Notes: generated by a model not told the origin, from the sequence alone. 64,000 bases of DNA from Candidatus Coprovivens excrementavium (GCA_944363975.1 CALVVU010000002.1:1-64000), one strand, 5' to 3'; counted from the first letter of the stretch, positions 8,116 to 16,965 are shown. Numbers and translations are program-made.

Positions 8116-8412
8116 ATGAAAAATAAAATAATTACTATTTGTGGAAGTCTTAAATTTCAAGAAGAAATTATTAAAACAGCTATAAAACTAGAATTAGAAG
8201 GATATACTGTTTTAATCCCTATAATTCCTATAACCAACAATTTATCTCTTACTTCAGAAGAGAAAACTATCTTAGGTCAAATTCATAAAGAACGTATAAA
8301 AATATCTGATGCTATCTATGTTGTTAATCTAAATAACTATATTGGTTCTTCTACTAAAAGCGAAATCGAATATGCTCAAAAACTTAATAAAGAAATAATT
8401 TACTATCAATAA
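8116..8412 (+). CDS. Nucleoside 2-deoxyribosyltransferase-like (DUF4406-type) protein
   Basis: 98 residues beginning MKNKIITICGSLKF, with a later segment KISDAIYVVNLNNYIGSSTKSEIEYAQKL in two parts. The 'ICGSlkF' start and the 'aD..yvvN...yiG.St..Ei.yA' block are typical of the nucleoside 2-deoxyribosyltransferase/DUF4406 fold, which binds nucleotides or their sugars. It is shorter than the classical enzyme (about 150 residues), so catalytic function is uncertain. It comes from an extended -10 promoter (TGTTATAAT, 8088-8096) and lies 15 bp before the alkyltransferase gene, probably in the same operon. Confidence 0.7.
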   Translation: MKNKIITICGSLKFQEEIIKTAIKLELEGYTVLIPIIPITNNLSLTSEEKTILGQIHKERIKISDAIYVVNLNNYIGSSTKSEIEYAQKLNKEIIYYQ

Positions 8413-8427
8413 TAGAAAGGTTTAGTT

Positions 8428-8958
8428 ATGCTATATAAAAGTTATTATAATTCTCCAATAGGTGAATTACTTCTGGTATCTAAAGATAACAATCTAATTG
8501 GTCTGTATCTTAAAAATCAAAAATATTATTTATCAAATATTAAAGATAATCTTCAGTTAAAAGATGATTTACCAATATTCAAAAAAACTAAAGATTGGTT
8601 AAATCGTTATTTTAATAATGAAAATCCATCTATAAGTGAGTTATCTTTATCTCCAATAGGTTCTCCTTTTGCTAAAGAAGTATGGCACTTATTATGTGAT
8701 ATCCCATATGGTAAAATAACTACCTATAAAGAACTTGCTATAAAAATAAAAGAAAAATTAAATAAACCTAATATGTCTGCTCAAGCAATAGGATATGCTG
8801 TTAGCCATAATCCTATTCTAATAATAATACCTTGTCATAGAGTAGTTGGAACTAGCGGGAATCTAACTGGCTATGCAGCAGGCATAGATAATAAAGAAAA
8901 ATTATTAAGACATGAACAAGTTGATTTAACTAAGTTATTTAAACCTAAAGTTAAATAG
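8428..8958 (+). CDS. ogt: Methylated-DNA-protein-cysteine S-methyltransferase
   Basis: This 176-residue suicide repair enzyme transfers alkyl groups from O6-alkylguanine to its own cysteine. The active-site motif IPCHRVVG places the acceptor at Cys136. The DNA-binding helix-turn-helix precedes it (YGKITTYKELA, then an Asn-containing turn, then Ala-Gly-Tyr-Ala-Val). The N-terminal 75 residues form the variable RNase H-like domain. Length and motifs suit the Ogt/MGMT family. The start follows AGAAAGG. It forms a pair with the deoxyribosyltransferase-like gene upstream. Confidence 0.93.
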   Translation: MLYKSYYNSPIGELLLVSKDNNLIGLYLKNQKYYLSNIKDNLQLKDDLPIFKKTKDWLNRYFNNENPSISELSLSPIGSPFAKEVWHLLCDIPYGKITTYKELAIKIKEKLNKPNMSAQAIGYAVSHNPILIIIPCHRVVGTSGNLTGYAAGIDNKEKLLRHEQVDLTKLFKPKVK

Positions 8959-8969
8959 AATATAATCCA

Positions 8970-8998
8970 TTGCTATTTCCTATTTATAATGATATAAT
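8970..8998 (+). promoter_or_regulatory. Promoter of the ccdA-thioredoxin-lipoprotein operon
   Basis: TTGCTA (8970-8975), a 17-bp spacer and TATAAT (8993-8998), preceded by TGA to give an extended -10 (TGATATAAT). It lies 38 bp before the ccdA start. Confidence 0.75.
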
Positions 8999-9035
8999 CT
9001 CATAGGAAAAATTATTTAGTATAAGAGGTTAAATT

Positions 9036-9686
9036 ATGGAATATTTAGTAACATTTATTGAAGGAATTGCATCTTTTATCTCACCATGTATCTTACCTGT
9101 AATTCCTATATATATTTCTTATTTTGCTACTGATAGTAAAAGTACTAAAAAATCAATTATTAATTCACTAGGTTTTATAAGTGGTTTTAGTATCATCTTT
9201 ATTTTATTAGGCGTTTTCGCTGGTACATTTGGTAAATTTATTCATCAATATTCTGATTATATGAATATTATCTTTGGTATTTTCCTAATTGTTATTGGTC
9301 TAAACTACCTTGGTTTAATATTTATAAAATTTTTAAATAGAAGTAAAGGAATATCAAAATTAGATAATAATCTTACTTTTATAACTTCTATTTTATTTGG
9401 TATTATCTTCTCGTTATCTTGGACTCCATGTGTAGGAGCTTTCTTGTCATCAGCTTTAATTCTTGCAAGTACAACTGGTAGTGTTTTAAAAGGAGCCTTC
9501 TTGCTATTATTGTACTCTTTAGGTTTAGCTATTCCTTTTTTAATAACAACCATTTTCTTAGAAAAATTAAAAACAACTTTTGACTTTATCAAAAAACATT
9601 ATAATATAATAAATAAGATCTCAGGAAGTATTTTGTTACTATTTGGTTTATGGAATATAATAAAAGGTCTTATGGGATTATTTTAG
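9036..9686 (+). CDS. ccdA: CcdA-type thiol:disulfide membrane transporter
   Basis: A 216-residue polytopic protein with six predicted helices. It carries the CcdA/DsbD-beta hallmarks: SPCILPVIPIY in the first helix and SWTPCVGAF in the fourth, each with a redox Cys next to Pro. It passes reducing equivalents from cytoplasmic thioredoxin to extracytoplasmic thiol proteins. The gene directly downstream encodes a membrane-anchored thioredoxin, its natural electron acceptor. No cytochrome c genes are visible, so reduction of envelope disulfides is the likelier job here. Confidence 0.92.
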   Translation: MEYLVTFIEGIASFISPCILPVIPIYISYFATDSKSTKKSIINSLGFISGFSIIFILLGVFAGTFGKFIHQYSDYMNIIFGIFLIVIGLNYLGLIFIKFLNRSKGISKLDNNLTFITSILFGIIFSLSWTPCVGAFLSSALILASTTGSVLKGAFLLLLYSLGLAIPFLITTIFLEKLKTTFDFIKKHYNIINKISGSILLLFGLWNIIKGLMGLF

Positions 9687-9699
9687 TAGGAGGTAACTT

Positions 9700-10137
9700 A
9701 TGAATAAAAAAGTAAAATTAATTATTGAAATAGCTGTCTTTGTAGTCCTTTTAGTTGTTATAGCATGTATTTATAATTTTAGCGATTCTAATAGAGAAGA
9801 GCTAGAAGCAGAGGCTGGTAATGTTGGTGTTGTTAAAATAACAGATGAAAACTTTAATCAAGAAGTAATTGAGTCTGATAAACCAGTTATCTTAGAATTT
9901 TCATCTAACTCATGTCCACCATGTGTTGCTATGTTAACCACTTTAATTGACATTGCTAAGAATAATAAAGAAATCAAAGTTGCCACCATCAATGTTGATG
10001 CTAAAGATAGTGCTGATACATTAGCAAGATATCCTGTTGATGGTACACCAACAATTATGATATTTGAAGATGGTCAAATAAAATCAACTCTTGTAGGAGC
10101 AGTTGATGAAACAACAATTATGAATGAACTTAAGTAG
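9700..10137 (+). CDS. Membrane-anchored extracytoplasmic thioredoxin-like protein
   Basis: 145 residues. One N-terminal hydrophobic helix (about 7-27) without a clear lipobox anchors the protein, followed by a thioredoxin domain with active site CPPC (Cys72, Cys75), preceded by LEFSSN, and the cis-Pro loop DGTPTIMIF. CPPC in place of the thioredoxin CGPC changes redox potential in known proteins. The ribosome site AGGAGGT is strong, and the gene is 13 bp behind ccdA. The pair probably forms an envelope disulfide-reduction route. Confidence 0.9.
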   Translation: MNKKVKLIIEIAVFVVLLVVIACIYNFSDSNREELEAEAGNVGVVKITDENFNQEVIESDKPVILEFSSNSCPPCVAMLTTLIDIAKNNKEIKVATINVDAKDSADTLARYPVDGTPTIMIFEDGQIKSTLVGAVDETTIMNELK

Positions 10138-10150
10138 AGGTAATAAGCTT

Positions 10151-10546
10151 ATGAAAAAAGTATATATTTTTATCTTATTAATCATGTTACTAACTTTAAC
10201 AGGTTGTTCTAAATCACAAAAACTAACTTGTACAGCTACTGATGAAACAACAGAAATAAAAAAATATTCTACTTTAGATATTAAAATAAAAAATAATAGA
10301 GTTAAAGATATGAAATTTACAGTAGATACAATTTTTCCCGAATCATATCAAAATCAATTACAAACAATGGCTGATAGCATTAAAGCTAGTAAACCATACA
10401 TGGATGTTATTTTAATAAAAAATGGAATTCGCTTAATAACTAATGATGATCCTGATAATAGTTTTATCGGTATTAAAATGGATCAAGAAATAACTTATAG
10501 TGAACTAAAAGAAGTTTTAGAACTTCAAGACTATACTTGTAAATAA
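10151..10546 (+). CDS. Small lipoprotein, unknown function
   Basis: 131 residues from ATG 10151, chosen over an upstream in-frame start at 10124 because the signal peptide begins here and AGAGGT lies 8-10 bases upstream. The signal MKKVYIFILL leads to lipobox LTGC, so the mature protein is a lipid-anchored exported protein. The rest (KLTCTATDE, later DDPDNSFIGIKMDQE) resembles the small lipoproteins with a DUF1307-like beta fold common in Firmicutes, which is a tentative match. It is the third gene of the ccdA operon, and its mature part contains Cys residues that could be redox clients. Confidence 0.75.
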   Translation: MKKVYIFILLIMLLTLTGCSKSQKLTCTATDETTEIKKYSTLDIKIKNNRVKDMKFTVDTIFPESYQNQLQTMADSIKASKPYMDVILIKNGIRLITNDDPDNSFIGIKMDQEITYSELKEVLELQDYTCK

Positions 10547-10571
10547 GAATCATTTAAATATGATTCTTTTT
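10546..10571 (+). terminator. Terminator of the ccdA operon
   Basis: AGAATCAT (10546-10553) and ATGATTCT (10560-10567) form an 8-bp stem with a T run at the stop codon. Confidence 0.75.
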
Positions 10572-10630
10572 ATATTCTTATTAATTTATATGTTATTATA
10601 TAATTAAGAAATATTAATAAAGGAGTATAT

Positions 10631-10825
10631 ATGAAAAAACTAAAAACAGGAATTATTTTAATAATTATAGGTAATATCTTATACTTATCATATCTTTATT
10701 TTACTGGCAATGAAACAAGTTCCTTTGGTGAATTTACCCAAGGATTAATACTAGGTTTATCAGTTGGTACAAATTTAATAGGTATAATTCTATCCCTTAT
10801 TTATATAACTAAAGAGACAAAATAA
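10631..10825 (+). CDS. Small two-helix membrane protein
   Basis: 64 residues: a short basic start (MKKLKTG), helix 1 (about 8-27), a polar loop containing NETSSFGEF, and helix 2 (about 37-58) ending in TKETK. AAAGGAG precedes the ATG. The gene stands alone upstream of an XRE regulator that also has two membrane helices. Small membrane proteins beside such regulators are common in Firmicutes, but I cannot name its function. Confidence 0.6.
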   Translation: MKKLKTGIILIIIGNILYLSYLYFTGNETSSFGEFTQGLILGLSVGTNLIGIILSLIYITKETK

Positions 10826-10933
10826 AGTTATTTTTATTAGTAAACTATTAGTTTATAAAAATAAACTATCTTTCGATTGCCTTTCTTCCAAAATTCTTAT
10901 TAAAATAAATATATAAAAGAAAGGACTGATAAT

Positions 10934-11326
10934 ATGAAAAAAACTATGGGGGAAATAATTAGTACTCTAAGAAAAAATAAAAATATGACTCAAAATGAAT
11001 TAGCTCTTAAGATGAATGTTACAGATAAAGCAGTTAGTAAGTGGGAACGTAATATTTCTTGTCCTGATATTAACTCTCTCCCTAAATTAGCCGAAGTTCT
11101 TGATACTTCAGTTGAAGAACTTCTAAAAGCTGAAATAAAACAAGAAAACACTTCTCCTAATAAACTATTAAATCTTATTTTAATAGGAGTATCATTAGCT
11201 ATGGGCATATGCCTAATTGTTACTACTATATTAGGTGAAACTAAAACTAATGATGCTTTCATTCTTATAGGCATAGGAATAACATCTCTTGCTTTATATT
11301 TACTAATAAACAAAGACAACAGGTAA
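10934..11326 (+). CDS. XRE-family regulator with two C-terminal membrane helices
   Basis: 130 residues. The N-terminal 66 residues form a helix-turn-helix (MTQNELALKMNVTDKAVSKW, then ERNISCPDI). Two membrane helices follow at about 80-98 and 107-124. The layout matches the regulator at 4319 without its extracellular part. It is preceded by AGAAAGGA and comes after a small membrane protein gene. Tethering to the membrane suggests control by membrane state or a small partner; the targets are unknown. Confidence 0.8.
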   Translation: MKKTMGEIISTLRKNKNMTQNELALKMNVTDKAVSKWERNISCPDINSLPKLAEVLDTSVEELLKAEIKQENTSPNKLLNLILIGVSLAMGICLIVTTILGETKTNDAFILIGIGITSLALYLLINKDNR

Positions 11327-11346
11327 TTTAATTACTTGTTTTTTAA
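11319..11346 (+). terminator. Intrinsic terminator of the XRE gene
   Basis: ACAGGTAA and TTACTTGT pair around a TTAA loop with one G-U pair, overlapping the stop codon and followed by Ts. Confidence 0.65.
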
Positions 11347-11486
11347 TATTTATAATATATTGTTAATTTAAAAGACTTGTTTAAGATAGAATATTATACT
11401 TTAAAAAAATAAACTTCAATAATAATTCTCCATAAATTAAAATAAATTGTTATAATAAACTAAGTTAATGTTATGGAGGTTAGATA

Positions 11487-12533
11487 ATGAAAAAAAATGA
11501 AATATATCAGTTCTTAAACAATCAAAATATAAAGTATGAGATAACTAATCATCAAGCTGTCTTTAATATTGAAGAAGTATCTAAAATAAAAGATTTATTT
11601 CCATACCAAAATCGAGGTGCTAAGAATCTCTTTGTTCGTGATGATAAAAAAAATAACTATTATTTAATAACATTAAAAGATGATAAGAAATTAGATTTAA
11701 AAGAATTTCAAAAACAAAATAATACACGTCGTTTAAGTTTTGCTAGTGAAAAAGATCTTTTAAAAAAATTGAATTTAACGCCAGGTTCAGTAACACCTCT
11801 TGGATTATTAAATGATCAAAATAAAGAAGTTATCTTTTATATAGATGAATATTTCTTAAGTGATAATCAAATAATAGGAGTTCATCCTAATGATAATACA
11901 GCAACTATCTGGCTTAATACAAATGATTTGATAAAAATAATCAAAAAAAATGGTAATAAAGTTAATCTTCTTTCAACTAAGGAAGATAGTTTAAAAAGAT
12001 GTAAATGGTGTAATTTAAAAAATCAAATCTATGTTAAATATCATGATGAAGAGTGGGGGAAACCTAATTTTAATGATCATTACCTATTTGAAATGTTAAT
12101 CCTTGAGTCATTTCAAGCCGGTTTATCATGGGAATGTGTTCTTAATAAAAGAGAAGCGTTTAAAAAAGCTTATGACAACTTTAATTTAGAAAAAATATGC
12201 CATTATGATGAATCCAAAAAGAATGAGCTATTAAATAATCAAGAACTTATTCGTAATCGTTTAAAAATTAATGCTAGTATTAGTAATGCTTTAATATTTA
12301 AAAAGATTATTCAAGAATATGGAAGCTTTTATAACTATTTAAAAACTTTTACTAATGATCAAATAATCTATGAAAGAGATAAAACAACATCTCCTTTATC
12401 AGACTCTATATCAGCAGATTTAAGAAAAAGAGGAATGAAGTTTGTTGGATCAACTATTATCTATTCCTATTTACAAGCTATTGGTATAATTAATTCTCAT
12501 GAACCAAATTGCTTTTTATTTAAAGAAAATTAG
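11487..12533 (+). CDS. Fusion of prolyl-tRNA editing (YbaK/ProX) domain and DNA-3-methyladenine glycosylase I
   Basis: One 348-residue frame holds two unrelated enzymes. Residues 1-160 are a YbaK/ProX-type deacylase that hydrolyses mischarged Ala-tRNA(Pro) or a similar species (AKNLFVRD, LITLKDDKKLD, PGSVTPLGL, GVHPNDNTATIWL). Residues 170-348 are a Tag-type glycosylase that excises 3-methyladenine (RCKWCN, YHDEEWG, FQAGLSWECVL, KRGMKFVGSTI), with the zinc ligands retained as Cys172, His186, His338 and Cys342. No stop or frameshift lies between them, and GGAGG precedes a single ATG. An extended -10 (TGTTATAAT, 11448-11456) drives it. Each half has normal length for its family. Confidence 0.9.
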   Translation: MKKNEIYQFLNNQNIKYEITNHQAVFNIEEVSKIKDLFPYQNRGAKNLFVRDDKKNNYYLITLKDDKKLDLKEFQKQNNTRRLSFASEKDLLKKLNLTPGSVTPLGLLNDQNKEVIFYIDEYFLSDNQIIGVHPNDNTATIWLNTNDLIKIIKKNGNKVNLLSTKEDSLKRCKWCNLKNQIYVKYHDEEWGKPNFNDHYLFEMLILESFQAGLSWECVLNKREAFKKAYDNFNLEKICHYDESKKNELLNNQELIRNRLKINASISNALIFKKIIQEYGSFYNYLKTFTNDQIIYERDKTTSPLSDSISADLRKRGMKFVGSTIIYSYLQAIGIINSHEPNCFLFKEN

Positions 12534-12604
12534 TATATTTTAGTTAAAATTTTATAATTTATAAATACAAAAAATGTATTATAACAATCAGAAGGAGTAT
12601 GAAA

Positions 12605-13024
12605 ATGCAAATATCAAAAAAAATAAAAATTAATAATAATGATTATTATATAATTATTGATGTAGAATATAAAAAAGATCAAAACAATTTACCCAAATTA
12701 TGCCTTAAAAATTATAAAGATGATTATTGGGATGGAGGAGACTGTTCCATTTTAATTGAAGAAGTAGAAAAAAATTATACATCAGAAAAGTCAAAACAAT
12801 ATGATCAACATATTGGTTTTATATCTGATATTTTATATATCTATGACAGAATACCTTTTATAAGTGGTATCAAAGATATTTATATTTCTAATAGTGATAA
12901 TTTACCATATTCAGAAAGTTATATTTCTAAAAAAGAAATAGAAGCTTACATTCAAAAATTTAATGTGAAAATGAACTACAATCCTAATTTTAAATTATAT
13001 AGTAAACAAACTTGGAAACTTTAA
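12605..13024 (+). CDS. Hypothetical protein, unknown function
   Basis: 139 residues from ATG 12605, preferred over ATG 12599 because GGAG ends 7 bases before it. The protein is soluble, rich in Lys, Asn, Asp and Tyr, with no signal peptide. It has conserved-looking stretches YKDDYWDGGDCSILIEE and SDNLPYSESYISKKEI. I do not recognise a family. It stands alone, with its own ribosome site and no operon partner. Confidence 0.6.
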   Translation: MQISKKIKINNNDYYIIIDVEYKKDQNNLPKLCLKNYKDDYWDGGDCSILIEEVEKNYTSEKSKQYDQHIGFISDILYIYDRIPFISGIKDIYISNSDNLPYSESYISKKEIEAYIQKFNVKMNYNPNFKLYSKQTWKL

Positions 13025-13190
13025 TTGATTAATATATAAATAAAAAGCTTAATTAAATAGACTATTTTCTTTAATAGTTATTTTAGAACAATAAAAAATA
13101 TTCTCTAGCCCATTTTATATTAAAACAAAACTACTAAATTCAAAAGATATTTGATATAATGTTATAGAAAATCTTATTTAGGAGGCTATT

Positions 13191-13817
13191 ATGCAAGATT
13201 TAATAATAACAATCATGAATCAATTTGGTTATCTAGGAGTATTTTTACTAATTACTCTTGAAAATGTTTTTCCACCTATACCATCAGAAGTAATTCTCTT
13301 ATTTGGTGGCTTTATGACCACTTATACTAAATTAAATATCATTATTATGATAATTGCTGCTACTTTAGGTTCGATCTTTGGGGCAATAATTCTATATTAT
13401 ATAGGTAAAATATTTAACAAAGAAAGATTAAAAAAAATTATTTCTGGTAAAATAGGTAAAGTATTACGTTTAAAGAATAGCGATATTGATAAAGCAGATG
13501 AATGGTTTGATAAAAAAGGACAAAAAACAGTTTTCATTTGTCGATTTATTCCAATTGTTCGTAGTTTAATCAGTATTCCAGCTGGAATGAGCGAAATGCC
13601 ACTCGTAAAATTTTTAATTTATACTACTTTAGGTTCTCTAATTTGGAATACAGTTTTAATTATTATCGGTTCAATAGTTGGTGCTAACTGGGTAAGCATT
13701 TTAACAATTTTAGATACATATTCTAACATTGTACTAGTTTTATTAATTGTTGCTTTTGTTGCTTTTGTGTATTTATTCTATCGTAGCAAAATGAAAAAAA
13801 ATAAAAGGAAAATTTAA
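13191..13817 (+). CDS. DedA-family membrane protein
   Basis: 208 residues with the DedA (VTT) pattern: GYLGVFLLITLENVFPPIPSEV split across the first re-entrant helix, Glu and Pro residues at the half-membrane loop, then FICRFIPIVRSLISIPAG with the conserved Arg, and three later helices. DedA proteins in this class act in lipid scrambling or undecaprenyl-phosphate recycling, and loss affects envelope charge and division. Which activity this member has cannot be told. The promoter is an extended -10 (TGATATAAT, 13152-13160); AGGAGG precedes the ATG. Confidence 0.9.
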   Translation: MQDLIITIMNQFGYLGVFLLITLENVFPPIPSEVILLFGGFMTTYTKLNIIIMIIAATLGSIFGAIILYYIGKIFNKERLKKIISGKIGKVLRLKNSDIDKADEWFDKKGQKTVFICRFIPIVRSLISIPAGMSEMPLVKFLIYTTLGSLIWNTVLIIIGSIVGANWVSILTILDTYSNIVLVLLIVAFVAFVYLFYRSKMKKNKRKI

Positions 13818-13827
13818 TAAAAATATA

Positions 13828-13858
13828 AAACATGTGTCAAAAACATATGTTTTTTATT
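13828..13858 (+). terminator. Terminator of the DedA gene
   Basis: AAACATGTGT (13828-13837) pairs with ACATATGTTT (13843-13852) with one G-U pair, then a T run. Confidence 0.65.
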
Positions 13859-13958
13859 TCAAAAAAAATAAGATATGTTAAAATAATGAATAGTTCTCGA
13901 AAAAACACAAAAATTTCACATATATAAAATAATATTGGAACGGGGAATAGGTGAAAAT

Positions 13959-15686
13959 ATGAAAAAGAAACAAATAATTTTATTAATCGTTTGTCTTACT
14001 TTAATTGGTTTAACAATAACTACAAATTACTTAACTATCAATCAAGCTAAAGAAAGAGTTATAAAAGAACAAGAAATTAAAGATAATGAAAAGGAGACTT
14101 CAACTACTAACATCATAATTGAAGAAATGCCAATAGAAGGTGAAGAAGGAGTAGTTGCTGGGGCATCTACCGAAGAAGAAAGTAATCAATATAATACGAA
14201 AGAATTAGCAATTATAATTAGTTCAACTATTATTTTAACACTTACTATTTTATATATGATTACAACTAAACTATGTCGTTATTCAATTAACACACAAATA
14301 AATTCTACTAAAAGATTAATCTATTATTGTAGTTTTCTAGTTATCGTTTGCTCTATAATTCCAGCTTCTCTTGTAATAGCTACTGACAAGAAAATATTAA
14401 ACAGTTATGACACAAAGAGTATTGCTGATAAATCAATGGCTATAATCGAAATTGATCAAGATAAAAAAGTTTCCAATTTACGTGAAGTAAGTGATGAAGA
14501 AAATAAATCTGTTATTCAAGTTTCCAACATGGCAACATATGAAGCTGATAATATTGAATTAAATAAAAATAATGGTCAATCTACTGATTATGAAAGTAGT
14601 GAATTATATGGTTTAAATGCAGCTTTCATTGCTAAAGAAGGAAGTAGCATCATTTTATCTAATAGTAAATTGAATAGTGTTGTTGCATACTCTGCGGCTT
14701 TCTTTGCTACTGGTAACGGAACAAACGCTTCTTTAAATAATGTAGAATTAACAACTACTAAAGATAATTCGAATGGTTTAAATGCTTCTGATTCTGCTGA
14801 AATAAGTGCTCAAAATTTAACTATTACAACCAAAGGTCAATCTTCAAATACTATCAAAACTTTAGACACAAATAGCCTTATATCAATTACAGATTCTTCT
14901 TTAAAAGCAGAAGGTCAAAATAGCAGCTTAATGTATAGTAAAGGAAAAATAGAAGTAACTGATATTACAGGTGAAACTAATTCAACTATAGCTATTATTG
15001 AAGATCGCAATTCTTTAGCTCTTACAACTTCAACTCTCAAAACAAATGGTTCATTCGATAATCCTAAAGAGGAATATAATGCAGCTTTCTTAATTTATAG
15101 TCAAGAATCTCAAAATTCAAGCAGTACATATTCAAGTGCCAAACTTGATATTGTTGATTCTGTTATTGAAATTACTAAAGATTCACCTTGGTATGAAAAA
15201 ACACCAATTTTCTATTTAACTAATACAGAAGCTAATATAAATATTACCAATACCGAATTAAATTATGGTAGCAATATTTTATTAAAAGCTGTATCTAGTA
15301 CAGAATATGGAGATGTTGGTGATAACGGAGCTGATGTTACATTTACTGCTACAGACCAAGAATTAACAGGCGATATAATAGTTGATTCAAATAGTAAAGT
15401 TCGTTTGAACTTAAATAATAGCACATACGAAGGACAAATAAATGCTGATAATTTATCGGCTAATGTTGATGTAACCTTTGATTATGATTCAAGATGGAAC
15501 TTAACTGGTGATTCATATATCAATATTTTACAAATAACTAAAACAGATTACCTAAGACGAAATGTTCGTAAATACATAAGATCAAATGGTTATAACGTTT
15601 ATTATAATTCTGCTAATAATGAATGGCTAGAAGGTCGTACTTATAATTTAGTAGGTGGCGGCAAATTAATTCCGTTAGAAAGCTAG
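13959..15686 (+). CDS. Membrane-anchored surface protein with beta-helix-like repeats
   Basis: 575 residues from ATG 13959; an upstream in-frame TTG (13935) lies before AATAGGTGA and is not needed. Three hydrophobic helices (about 5-27, 83-104, 120-141) are followed by some 430 Ser/Thr/Asn-rich residues with short beta-strand repeats ('ITDSSLKAEG', 'LDIVDSVIEIT', 'INITNTELNYG'), the pattern of a right-handed parallel beta-helix adhesin. A C-terminal segment RWNLTGDSYINIL recurs in the capping region of such Firmicutes surface proteins. The repeats should lie outside the cell. There is no LPXTG signal; anchoring is by the N-terminal helices. The ligand is unknown. Confidence 0.75.
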   Translation: MKKKQIILLIVCLTLIGLTITTNYLTINQAKERVIKEQEIKDNEKETSTTNIIIEEMPIEGEEGVVAGASTEEESNQYNTKELAIIISSTIILTLTILYMITTKLCRYSINTQINSTKRLIYYCSFLVIVCSIIPASLVIATDKKILNSYDTKSIADKSMAIIEIDQDKKVSNLREVSDEENKSVIQVSNMATYEADNIELNKNNGQSTDYESSELYGLNAAFIAKEGSSIILSNSKLNSVVAYSAAFFATGNGTNASLNNVELTTTKDNSNGLNASDSAEISAQNLTITTKGQSSNTIKTLDTNSLISITDSSLKAEGQNSSLMYSKGKIEVTDITGETNSTIAIIEDRNSLALTTSTLKTNGSFDNPKEEYNAAFLIYSQESQNSSSTYSSAKLDIVDSVIEITKDSPWYEKTPIFYLTNTEANINITNTELNYGSNILLKAVSSTEYGDVGDNGADVTFTATDQELTGDIIVDSNSKVRLNLNNSTYEGQINADNLSANVDVTFDYDSRWNLTGDSYINILQITKTDYLRRNVRKYIRSNGYNVYYNSANNEWLEGRTYNLVGGGKLIPLES

Positions 15687-15704
15687 TATAACTAGCTTTT
15701 TTTC
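15679..15704 (+). terminator. Terminator of the beta-helix protein gene
   Basis: AAAGCTAGT (15679-15687) and ACTAGCTTT (15691-15699) form a perfect stem over the stop codon, followed by Ts. A TGCTATAAT extended -10 (15705-15713) for the next gene starts directly after it. Confidence 0.85.
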
Positions 15705-15735
15705 TGCTATAATATTAGCAGAAAAGAGTGATTAT

Positions 15736-16965
15736 ATGAACGAACTAAAAACTAAATATGCTAATATTATTTTAAATTCATGTCTAAAATTAAAAGCAAA
15801 TCAGCCTTTATTTATAAGTGCCAATAGTTTGGTTTCTGATTTTGTAAGAATTGTTGCTGAAGAAGCTTATAAGATAGGAGTAAAAGAAATTTATTTTGAT
15901 ATAACAGATCCATATTTAAAGCATGATGCTTTAAAAAATCTTTCACAATCCCAATTGCAAAATATGCAATATTGGCATAAAGAAAAATGGAATGAATATG
16001 CCAAGAAAGGTGCAGCATTCCTAATGTTAGCATCTGAGATGCCAGGATTGATGAGAGATATCCCTGTTACAAAAATAAATGAAATGACTACTTATAGTTT
16101 AAAAACTCGTTCTGAATTTGATGATTTACGAAATCAGTCTAAAGTTCCATGGTGTATTGCAGCAGTTCCAACTTTAGAATGGGCCAAGCTTATTTTCCCC
16201 CAATCATCTAATCCATTAAATGACTTATGGAATAAAATTTTTGAGATTTGCTTAATAAACAAATCAAATCCTGTAAAATTATGGGATTCAAAGATTGAAA
16301 AACTTAATAATCGTTGTCAAAAATTAAATAATTATCAATTTAAAAAATTACATTATCAAAATTCTTTAGGAACTGATTTTTATATATCATTACCTAAAAA
16401 TCACCTCTGGGCCTCAGGTCGTGAATTACTTCAAAATGGCGAATCTATCCTCGTTAATTTTCCTACTGAAGAAGTGTTTACTTCTCCAACATCTAATTCT
16501 GCTGAAGGCATCGTTTATAGTAGTAAACCATTAGCATATCAAGATAATATTATTGATGAATTCTGGTTTCAATTTAAAGAAGGAAAAGTAATATCGTATG
16601 GTGCTAAAGTAGGTGAAGAAAATTTAAAAGAACTTCTAAATAGTTGTCCAAATATTAATCGTCTTGGTGAAATTGCTTTAGTTGAAAACGATTCGCCAAT
16701 TTCCAATTCTCAACTTATTTTCTATGAAACATTATTTGACGAAAATGCCTCATGCCATTTAGCTCTTGGAGATTCATTCAGTGAATGTTTAGCTGGCGGT
16801 CTAAAAATGACCAAAGAAGAACTAGCTCAAAATAATCTCAATTCCTGCCTTAATCATGTTGATTTTATGATTGGAACTAATGATTTGAAAATAACTGGAA
16901 TAACTAATGATAATCAAAAAATAATTATCTTCAATAATGGTAACTTTACTGAAGAATTTAAATAA
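15736..16965 (+). CDS. M29-family aminopeptidase (AmpS/PepS-like)
   Basis: A 409-residue cytoplasmic metallo-aminopeptidase that removes N-terminal residues from peptides. The M29 core is visible: SLGTDFYISLPKNHLW, then FPTEEVFTSPTSNSAEGIV, which carries the metal-binding Glu and the active-site region, and later the His-containing ASCHLALGDSF and HVDFMIGT blocks with metal ligands. Length matches AmpS (about 410). It is monocistronic, from an extended -10 promoter at 15705. Confidence 0.92.
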   Translation: MNELKTKYANIILNSCLKLKANQPLFISANSLVSDFVRIVAEEAYKIGVKEIYFDITDPYLKHDALKNLSQSQLQNMQYWHKEKWNEYAKKGAAFLMLASEMPGLMRDIPVTKINEMTTYSLKTRSEFDDLRNQSKVPWCIAAVPTLEWAKLIFPQSSNPLNDLWNKIFEICLINKSNPVKLWDSKIEKLNNRCQKLNNYQFKKLHYQNSLGTDFYISLPKNHLWASGRELLQNGESILVNFPTEEVFTSPTSNSAEGIVYSSKPLAYQDNIIDEFWFQFKEGKVISYGAKVGEENLKELLNSCPNINRLGEIALVENDSPISNSQLIFYETLFDENASCHLALGDSFSECLAGGLKMTKEELAQNNLNSCLNHVDFMIGTNDLKITGITNDNQKIIIFNNGNFTEEFK

